This document shows positions 1 to 5,840 of a stretch of DNA of 15,923 bases, piece after piece. The DNA comes from Proteobacteria bacterium UBA6522 (GTDB lineage Bacteria; Pseudomonadota; Gammaproteobacteria; Steroidobacterales; Rariloculaceae): positions 1-15,923 of the forward strand of contig DJLG01000082.1 in the NCBI GenBank assembly GCA_002434915.1. Reading direction: 5' to 3'. The position numbers and the translations under genes were made by a program. The notes below the pieces were generated by a model. It was not told the DNA's origin, ran no database searches, and saw only the letters and a program-made list of their open reading frames with translations. Each line of letters begins with the position of its first letter. Position 1 is the first letter of the stretch.

Positions 1-342
1 AAACTAGGAAAACAAGAAATAGAAATCATAGGACCTGTTTTAAAATCTCTCTCTGAACAAGGTTTTGACTTGGTTGGCCCAATACCAGCTGATACAGCCT
101 TTAAAGCCAATTTGCTTAATCAATCAGATGCGGTACTAGCGATGTATCATGATCAAGGTCTACCAGTTATAAAGGCACTTTCATTTGGCAAAGTAGTCAA
201 CGTCACTCTGGGTTTACCTATAATACGAACATCTGTAGACCATGGAACCGCGCTTGAAATTGCTGGCACAGGACATGCTCAAGTGAGCAGTCTAATAGAG
301 GCAATCGAACTTGCAGTTCATTTGGTTAACAGATGTCCCTGA
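1..342 (+). CDS. pdxA: 4-hydroxythreonine-4-phosphate dehydrogenase, C-terminal part (5' end outside window)
   Basis: PdxA oxidises 4-phosphooxy-threonine in the DXP-dependent pyridoxal-5'-phosphate pathway, in the cytoplasm. The frame is open from base 1, so the window starts inside the gene. About 113 residues are present of a family that is usually about 330 long. The visible part carries two family motifs: AMYHDQGLPVIK, whose His is one of the three metal-binding histidines, and TSVDHGTALEIAGTG, which holds another metal ligand and the conserved DHGTA. An in-frame TTG at 70 is internal and is not the start. The stop overlaps the start of rsmA by 10 nt, which suggests translational coupling. 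In many gammaproteobacteria surA-pdxA-rsmA-apaG-apaH form one operon, so surA may lie just upstream (inference). Identification is firm. Confidence 0.95.
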   Translation, partial: KLGKQEIEIIGPVLKSLSEQGFDLVGPIPADTAFKANLLNQSDAVLAMYHDQGLPVIKALSFGKVVNVTLGLPIIRTSVDHGTALEIAGTGHAQVSSLIEAIELAVHLVNRCP

Positions 343-1145
343 CACCACTTCCTCGAAAAAGACTAGGTCAGCATTTTCTGCATGATCATACTGTTATTGA
401 CAGACTCATAAGAGCAATTTTACCTTCACCCAAAGATAACATTATAGAAATAGGCAGCGGTGGAGGTGCTCTAACCTTGCCATTAATTAAAATCGTCGAA
501 AAACTGCATGTTATCGAATTAGATGAACGTATGACCGCCCATCTTATGGAAATTGTTGAAGACCCTGAACGACTAATAGTGCATCAAGACGACGTGTTAA
601 AAGTTAATTTTTCATCACTGACAAACAACCCACATTCATTACGTATTGTGGGAAATTTACCCTATAACATTTCAACGCCAATTTTATTTCATTTGTTGAA
701 TTACCGAGAAGCAATCAAAGATATACATATTATGCTGCAGAAAGAAGTTGCAACTCGAATCACGGCATCACCAGGGGGGAAAGATTATGGGCGATTAACA
801 GTCATGTTAGCGCCATGGATTGATGCTGAAACATGTTTTGATGTTGGACCAGCTGCGTTCACTCCACCACCTAAGGTTACATCAACAGTGCTACGACTGA
901 TACCACGAGATTCTCCTCGCTTCCCGCTCAGTGATGAAGCTAGATTCTCTGCCCTGGTCGCCCGAGCATTTTCAATGCGCCGAAAAATGCTTACAAATTC
1001 CTTAAGACATTGGTTAACCCGTGAGCAAATTATCTCAGCAGGAATTGATCCAACCAATCGCCCAGAAAATCTGTTTCCTGAGGATTTTGGAAAGCTTGCT
1101 GCACTTGGGTCGGATTACTGGGTCAAAGAAAGTATAGAAAAATGA
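333..1145 (+). CDS. rsmA: 16S rRNA (adenine(1518)-N(6)/adenine(1519)-N(6))-dimethyltransferase (KsgA)
   Basis: RsmA uses S-adenosylmethionine to dimethylate two adjacent adenosines in the 3'-terminal hairpin of 16S rRNA, a late checkpoint of 30S assembly. The 270 residues match the family's usual length of about 270. Near the N-terminus is RKRLGQHFLHD, typical of the family. It is followed by the SAM-binding motif I as IEIGSGGGALT (usually GPGxGALT, so a mild variant) and the catalytic motif IV NLPYNIST. Later come an EVATRI segment and FTPPPKVTSTV. The ATG at 333 lies inside the pdxA end. No strong Shine-Dalgarno is visible, so coupling to pdxA translation is likely. The gene ends in an ATGA overlap with apaH. 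Confidence 0.97.
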   Translation: MSLTPLPRKRLGQHFLHDHTVIDRLIRAILPSPKDNIIEIGSGGGALTLPLIKIVEKLHVIELDERMTAHLMEIVEDPERLIVHQDDVLKVNFSSLTNNPHSLRIVGNLPYNISTPILFHLLNYREAIKDIHIMLQKEVATRITASPGGKDYGRLTVMLAPWIDAETCFDVGPAAFTPPPKVTSTVLRLIPRDSPRFPLSDEARFSALVARAFSMRRKMLTNSLRHWLTREQIISAGIDPTNRPENLFPEDFGKLAALGSDYWVKESIEK

Positions 1146-1966
1146 CAATTTATGCGATCGGCGATATTCAGGGGTGTGCAAAATCATTTGAAAAATTGTT
1201 AGAGAAGTTGTCTTTTGATCATGCCCACGATCGCTTATGGCTAACCGGTGATCTTGTAAACCGAGGTCCTGACTCTCTAAGCGTTCTTCGACGTCTCATT
1301 AAAATGGATGATAGAGTAACAACCGTCCTCGGCAACCATGACTTACACCTCCTCGCGATTGCGGCAGGGGTTAGGAAACTAGGGCCTGGTGACACACTCC
1401 AAGAAACTCTTCAAGCACCAGATCTTGGACATATTATCGACTGGTTAAGACGCCGCCCCTTATTGCATTATGATCAAAAAAATGATCGTGCATTAGTGCA
1501 TGCTGGGCTTTCTCCAGAATGGTCTCTAGAGGAGGCGAGAGACCAGGCCGATGAAGTTGCAAACATGCTGAAAAGTAAGTCTTGGAAAAAGAATCTAGCT
1601 ACCATGTATGGAGATAAACCAAATGCCTGGTCTAACTCACTTGCACTAAATCCGCGCCGACGCTTCAGCATCAATGCTCTCACACGCATTCGATTCTGTG
1701 ATGAGGTTGGCAGATTAGACTTTACTTACAAAGGACCGCCAGGGACTCAGCCGGAAATGTTAAAGCCCTGGTATGATTTTAAACGTCCCAAAGCCTACCA
1801 AACTCATATATATTTTGGGCATTGGGCTTCCCTTGGTCTAGCATTTCTTGTTAATAGCACGTGTCTTGATACTGGTTGTATATGGGGACGAAAGCTTACT
1901 GCACTACCAATTGATCCACCTGGTGAACCCATCTCAGTTCCATGTGCTGAGAAAGATCTTTCTTAG
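1142..1966 (+). CDS. apaH: Symmetrical bis(5'-nucleosyl)-tetraphosphatase
   Basis: ApaH is a calcineurin-like metallophosphatase that splits Ap4A symmetrically into two ADP. This clears the stress alarmone and removes Np4 caps from RNA. It has 274 residues against about 280 in E. coli. Metal-binding motifs appear in order: GDIQGC near the N-terminus (Gln where many phosphatases have His; this form also occurs in other ApaH proteins), LTGDLVNRGPDS, VLGNHDLHLLA, and VHAGLSPEW. Further family landmarks are WLRRRPLL, AFTR-like NALTRIRFC, FGHWASL and LDTGCIWGRKLT. The start overlaps the rsmA stop by 4 nt (ATGA). The gene directly follows rsmA, whereas many relatives have apaG between them. It faces thyA convergently with 80 nt between. 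Confidence 0.96.
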   Translation: MTIYAIGDIQGCAKSFEKLLEKLSFDHAHDRLWLTGDLVNRGPDSLSVLRRLIKMDDRVTTVLGNHDLHLLAIAAGVRKLGPGDTLQETLQAPDLGHIIDWLRRRPLLHYDQKNDRALVHAGLSPEWSLEEARDQADEVANMLKSKSWKKNLATMYGDKPNAWSNSLALNPRRRFSINALTRIRFCDEVGRLDFTYKGPPGTQPEMLKPWYDFKRPKAYQTHIYFGHWASLGLAFLVNSTCLDTGCIWGRKLTALPIDPPGEPISVPCAEKDLS

Positions 1967-1976
1967 GTTTTTTAGA
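1950..1976 (+). terminator. Possible weak terminator at the end of apaH
   Basis: The last codons of apaH form a perfect 14-nt palindrome, AGAAAGATCTTTCT (1950-1963). It is followed by the stop codon and a run of six T (1968-1973). The stem would be only about 5 bp, A/T-rich, with a GATC loop, so intrinsic termination would be weak. No better hairpin was found in the 80-nt convergent gap. This is a tentative call. Confidence 0.25.
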
Positions 1977-2046
1977 CTTACCAGTCAGCTCTCGTATAAG
2001 ACCCTATAAACCTCACCACGTTTGCTACATCACTTACCGGTATAAC

Positions 2047-2841
2047 CTAAACAGCTACTTTAGCCTTGATATTAGGCTGAGCTTTATAATCAATAAGTTC
2101 AAAATCCTCATACTTATAATCGAATATCGATCCGGGACGGCGCTTTATTTTTAAATGTGGTAGAGAGGACGGTTCACGACTCAATTGTTCATCGGCCTGA
2201 GCCAAGTGATTTAAGTAAAGGTGGCAGTCACCACCTGTCCAAACAAATTCGCCTAGTTCAAGATCCGCCTGCTGAGCCATCATCTGAGTAAGAAGGGCAT
2301 AGGACGCAATATTGAAGGGAACACCTAAAAAAACGTCAGCACTTCTTTGATAGAGCTGACAAGATAATCTGCCCTCTGCGACATAGAACTGAAACAACGC
2401 ATGACATGGCGTTAACGCCATTTTTTCAAGGTCACCGACATTCCAGGAATTGACAAGTATGCGGCGCGAATCTGGATCAGTCCGAATAAGTTCCATTACT
2501 TTTTGAATCTGATCGATTACTCGACCATCAATCGTTGGCCAAGCACGCCACTGCGCTCCATAGATTGGACCTAAATCACCAGAATCATCAGCCCATTCAT
2601 TCCAGATTCTTACGCCATTTTTGTTCAGATATTGAACATTAGTATCACCACGCAAAAACCAGAGCAGTTCGTGAATGATGGATGGAAGGTGTAATTTCTT
2701 AGTTGTTAATACCGGAAACCCTTCCTTTAAATCACAACGAAGTTGTTGGCCAAAGATGCTTAAAGTACCGGTGCCGGTACGATCCATTTTTTCGACGCCC
2801 TCTTCTCTAATAGTCCTAAGTAAATCTAAATATTGCCTCAT
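2047..2841 (-). CDS. thyA: Thymidylate synthase
   Basis: ThyA makes dTMP from dUMP using 5,10-methylene-tetrahydrofolate, giving dihydrofolate. It is an essential step for DNA synthesis unless thymidine is supplied. The 264 residues equal the E. coli length and align end to end. Landmarks are DRTGTGTLSIFG near residue 21, LLWFLRGDTN near 59, the catalytic cysteine C146 in LTPCHALFQFYV, QLYQRSADVFLGVPFNIASY with the dUMP-binding Arg/Ser/Asn residues, and VWTGGDCHLYLNH. The C-terminus ends in IKAKVAV, matching the family's folate-closing tail. It lies 11 nt downstream of lgt on the same strand, a conserved pair. No clear Shine-Dalgarno precedes the ATG. Confidence 0.98.
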   Translation of the reverse strand: MRQYLDLLRTIREEGVEKMDRTGTGTLSIFGQQLRCDLKEGFPVLTTKKLHLPSIIHELLWFLRGDTNVQYLNKNGVRIWNEWADDSGDLGPIYGAQWRAWPTIDGRVIDQIQKVMELIRTDPDSRRILVNSWNVGDLEKMALTPCHALFQFYVAEGRLSCQLYQRSADVFLGVPFNIASYALLTQMMAQQADLELGEFVWTGGDCHLYLNHLAQADEQLSREPSSLPHLKIKRRPGSIFDYKYEDFELIDYKAQPNIKAKVAV

Positions 2842-2852
2842 AATTAAACGCT

Positions 2853-3671
2853 TTACGCCCAGCGCTTATGTCGTTGAGCAGACATAAACAAAAATGCCCC
2901 AAATAGAATCATAGGCAAAGAAAGCACTTGGCCCATGGTCAACCACCCAAAAGCTAGATACCCATCTGCTGCCACATTTAAATGCGTATCCGGCAAACGA
3001 ACAAATTCAACTACACTTCGAAAAGTTCCATAAAAGAACAAGAAAATCCCCGTCACCGCCATAGTTGGCCTAACTTTTCGTGAATATGCCCAGAGGATAA
3101 GAAATAAGACTAGCCCCTCTAGACAAGCCTCATAAAGCTGACTGGCATGCCGGGGGACCCCATTTACCCAAACAGCATAGAAAGCTTCCGGATGAGCTTG
3201 AGAACCCCAAAGTTCTCCGTTAATAAAGTTTCCAATTCTTCCTAGACCTAAACCAGGAGGAACCCAAGGCGCAATGAAATCAGTGACCGCATAAAAAGGT
3301 TTATTCAATTGCCTAGCATACATGGTCATAGCAATTGCAACACCGATCAGTCCACCATGAAAAGACATGCCTCCTTCCCATACCCGAAAAAGTGAAAAGG
3401 GATTCTCAATTAGAACGGATAGATTATAGAAGAACATATATCCAACTCGCCCGCCGAGGATAACTCCCAAGGCCACATAAAAAATTAAGTCATCTACAGC
3501 CATATGCGAGATAGGGCTGTCTTGGCGCCTAGCGCGCGCTCTTAGACCAAACCAAGCAAGCGCAAATCCGATCAAATACATCAACCCATACCAGCGCACC
3601 TGTAGGGGGCCGAGTCCAAATGCTATAGGATCTATGTCAGGATATTGGAACATCGGGTTTATTCTAATCAT
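2853..3671 (-). CDS. lgt: Prolipoprotein diacylglyceryl transferase
   Basis: Lgt transfers diacylglycerol from phosphatidylglycerol to the lipobox cysteine of prolipoproteins, the first step of lipoprotein maturation in the inner membrane. The 272 residues contain about seven hydrophobic segments. Key motifs are YGLMYLIGFALAW in the first membrane region, MSFHGGLIG with the conserved His, and the Lgt signature GRIGNFINGELWG with essential Arg and Asn. HASQLYEACLEG follows, as expected. The ATG at 3671 is annotated. A second in-frame ATG at 3653 would begin MFQYPDIDP, which aligns better with the N-terminus of relatives, but it has no visible ribosome-binding site. The upstream ATG has only a weak purine stretch. 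It heads an lgt-thyA operon and is divergent from the DUF255 gene, 44 nt away. Confidence 0.96.
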   Translation of the reverse strand: MIRINPMFQYPDIDPIAFGLGPLQVRWYGLMYLIGFALAWFGLRARARRQDSPISHMAVDDLIFYVALGVILGGRVGYMFFYNLSVLIENPFSLFRVWEGGMSFHGGLIGVAIAMTMYARQLNKPFYAVTDFIAPWVPPGLGLGRIGNFINGELWGSQAHPEAFYAVWVNGVPRHASQLYEACLEGLVLFLILWAYSRKVRPTMAVTGIFLFFYGTFRSVVEFVRLPDTHLNVAADGYLAFGWLTMGQVLSLPMILFGAFLFMSAQRHKRWA

Positions 3672-3700
3672 GCCCTCACTCGGGGGCCAGCCAGACTAAC

Positions 3701-3709
3701 TGCTATAGT
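3701..3709 (+). promoter_or_regulatory. Extended -10 promoter abutting the DUF255 gene start
   Basis: The sequence TGCTATAGT is a TGn extended -10 element with a near-consensus hexamer at 3704-3709. No good -35 is visible at 16-18 nt, which extended -10 promoters can tolerate. Only six bases separate the hexamer from the ATG at 3716, so a start site 7 nt past the hexamer would fall on the A of that ATG. The CTATAG core is palindromic and could also serve the divergent lgt gene. This is inferred from sequence only. Confidence 0.45.
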
Positions 3710-3715
3710 CAGATA

Positions 3716-5743
3716 ATGACCAACAGACTTTCAAAAGAAACCAGTCCATATCTTCTCCAACATGCAGACAATCCAGTTGATTGGTTTGCATGGAATGAGG
3801 ATTCTTTACAACTCGCGTCTCATGAAAAGAAGCCTATCCTACTATCTATCGGTTATTCAGCCTGCCACTGGTGTCATGTAATGGCTCATGAATCATTTGA
3901 GGATGAAGCAACGGCAGCACTAATGAATAAACTATTTGTAAATATCAAGGTTGATCGAGAAGAACGACCGGATCTAGATAAAATCTATCAAACAGCCCAT
4001 CAACTGATGGCGCGCGCGCCAGGCGGGTGGCCACTAACTGTATTTCTTACGCCCGAAGATCAATCACCTATCTTCACTGGTACTTATTTCCCGCGCGAAC
4101 TATTCAAACGAGTACTAGAACGGGTAGAGACTTACTATCGAGAGCATGAACAAGATATAAAAACTCAAGGTAGGGAGCTACAAAAGGCCCTGTTTCGTAT
4201 CGATCATACTGAAGGCATTACAGAACTAACGCTGGGGCCACTTGAAAAAGCTAGAGAACAGCTAGAGTCAAATTTTGATGAAAATTATGGTGGTTTTGGT
4301 TCAGCTCCAAAATTTCCGCATCCGACTCATATTGAATCTCTACTGATGGCCTGGAAACGATCAGCAAAAGACAAAGAGCCCGATCTAAATGCTTTATATA
4401 TGGCTACATTAACGCTTACACGTATGGCAGAAGGTGGGCTTTATGACCACCTAGGAGGTGGATTTTTTCGTTATTCTGTTGATCAGTATTGGAATATTCC
4501 ACACTTTGAAAAAATGCTCTATGACAATGCAGCATTACTCTCAGTCTATGCAGATGCTCACGCCGCAACCGGTGAGGAGTTTTTTAAGAGAATTGGTTCT
4601 GATACTGCTGATTGGATAATCAACGATATGCAAAGTTCCTGCGGTGGCTATTACGCTACTTTAGATGCTGATTCTGAGGGCAAGGAAGGTACATATTACC
4701 TCTGGACCCCCGATGAGGTAAAAACTGTGCTTGATACTACTCAGTATTCTATTGCTAGCGAACACTTCGGGCTAACAGGCACGCCAAATTTTGAAGGAAA
4801 AGCTTGGCATTTACATAACAATACAGCTTTGAATGAAATTGAAACGCCCTTGTCAAAGCAACAAACCTTAGAAAATCTTGAATTTGCGCGACAAAAGCTA
4901 CTCATTGCACGCAAACAACGCTTATCACCAGCTAAGGACGAAAAAATTATAACATCCTGGAACGGGCTAATGATAAAAGCCATGGCACGAGCTGCTCGAC
5001 ATTTTGATCGCCCTGATCTGGCTGAATCTGCCACATGTGCTGTGGACTTTATTCGATTTAAACTCTGGGATGGAGACAGACTTTCAGCTACCTATAAGGA
5101 TCAAAGGTGCCGTTTTTCAGCTTATCTAGATGATTATGCTTTCCTCGCTGCAGGCTTACTCGAACTCTTACAGTATCGCTGGCGTTCAACAGACATGGTG
5201 CTGGCATATGAACTTATGAACGTACTACTTAAAAACTTTGAAGATACTAACGGTGGTTTCTTTTTTACACCTGATGACCATGAAACCTTAATCCACAGAC
5301 CAAAACCGCTTGCTGATGAGGCAATACCTTCTGGTAATGGCATAGCTTTGCAAACACTAATTCTGCTGGGGCACCTACTTGGAGAAAGTGCTTTTATTTC
5401 CGCCGCTCAAAGAGCACTTAAAGCATCAGGGTCAACCTTAGAAGCTTACCCTCAAGGGCATGGTTCCATGCTCCAATCTTTAGATCTACTGCTAATTCCA
5501 CCTGAGCTTATAATTATTCGCGGTGAACAGGAAGGCACTTTAAACAAGTGGAAAAGCTATGCTAACGCAGGGTATCACCCTCACAGACTAAGCTTTGCAA
5601 TCGCTAACAATGAAACTGCTTTGCCAGGCTTTCTTGCTGAGAGAAAACCACAAGGTGAAATAGTCGCATATATATGTCGAGGCACTGAGTGCCAAGCGCC
5701 AATTACAGAGTTTGAGGAATTTACTAGAATAGTTGGACCATAG
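3716..5743 (+). CDS. Thioredoxin-like and six-hairpin domain protein (DUF255/COG1331, YyaL/SPATA20 family)
   Basis: This is a cytosolic protein of a widespread but poorly characterised family; members are 650-700 residues long and this one is 675. The N-terminus carries the family signature NRLSKETSPYLLQHADNPVDW directly after the start (given here as residues 3 onward), so the ATG at 3716 is well supported. A thioredoxin-like CxxC follows as C50-H-W-C53 in YSACHWCHVMAHESF, then VNIKVDREERPDLDKIY and GGWPLTVFLTPE. The rest resembles an (alpha/alpha)6 barrel of the glycan-epimerase type: GGFGSAPKFPHP, GGLYDHLGGGFFRYSVD, PHFEKMLYDNA, and YYLWTPDEV. The biochemical role is not established; redox and sugar-related roles have been suggested from the fold. 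No signal peptide is seen. It is monocistronic and divergent from lgt. No Shine-Dalgarno precedes the ATG; see the leaderless-promoter finding. Confidence 0.93.
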   Translation: MTNRLSKETSPYLLQHADNPVDWFAWNEDSLQLASHEKKPILLSIGYSACHWCHVMAHESFEDEATAALMNKLFVNIKVDREERPDLDKIYQTAHQLMARAPGGWPLTVFLTPEDQSPIFTGTYFPRELFKRVLERVETYYREHEQDIKTQGRELQKALFRIDHTEGITELTLGPLEKAREQLESNFDENYGGFGSAPKFPHPTHIESLLMAWKRSAKDKEPDLNALYMATLTLTRMAEGGLYDHLGGGFFRYSVDQYWNIPHFEKMLYDNAALLSVYADAHAATGEEFFKRIGSDTADWIINDMQSSCGGYYATLDADSEGKEGTYYLWTPDEVKTVLDTTQYSIASEHFGLTGTPNFEGKAWHLHNNTALNEIETPLSKQQTLENLEFARQKLLIARKQRLSPAKDEKIITSWNGLMIKAMARAARHFDRPDLAESATCAVDFIRFKLWDGDRLSATYKDQRCRFSAYLDDYAFLAAGLLELLQYRWRSTDMVLAYELMNVLLKNFEDTNGGFFFTPDDHETLIHRPKPLADEAIPSGNGIALQTLILLGHLLGESAFISAAQRALKASGSTLEAYPQGHGSMLQSLDLLLIPPELIIIRGEQEGTLNKWKSYANAGYHPHRLSFAIANNETALPGFLAERKPQGEIVAYICRGTECQAPITEFEEFTRIVGP

Positions 5744-5748
5744 TCCAA
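5733..5748. terminator. Stem-loop across the DUF255 stop codon, between convergent genes
   Basis: TTGGAC CATA GTCCAA forms a perfect 6-bp stem with a 4-nt loop that includes the TAG stop. Neither strand has a T-tract after it, so it is not a canonical intrinsic terminator. It may mark the 3' ends of this convergent pair, but the role is uncertain. The rest of the 97-nt gap to the protease gene shows nothing recognisable. Confidence 0.25.
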
Positions 5749-5840
5749 AGATATACTAACGATTATTCAACTCATCTAACTCAGATACGACAATTATCCG
5801 CTAATAGAATTTTAGAATATCTTACAAATAAAGGGATTGC

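Noticed and set aside
785..1057. Minus-strand open frame inside rsmA
   Set aside because: It lies entirely within a well-conserved coding region, resembles no known family, and has no regulatory context.
5748..5823. AAGATAT/ATATCTT inverted repeat across the convergent gap
   Set aside because: The arms are 62 nt apart and only 7 bp long. It is expected by chance in AT-rich sequence and is unsuitable as a terminator.
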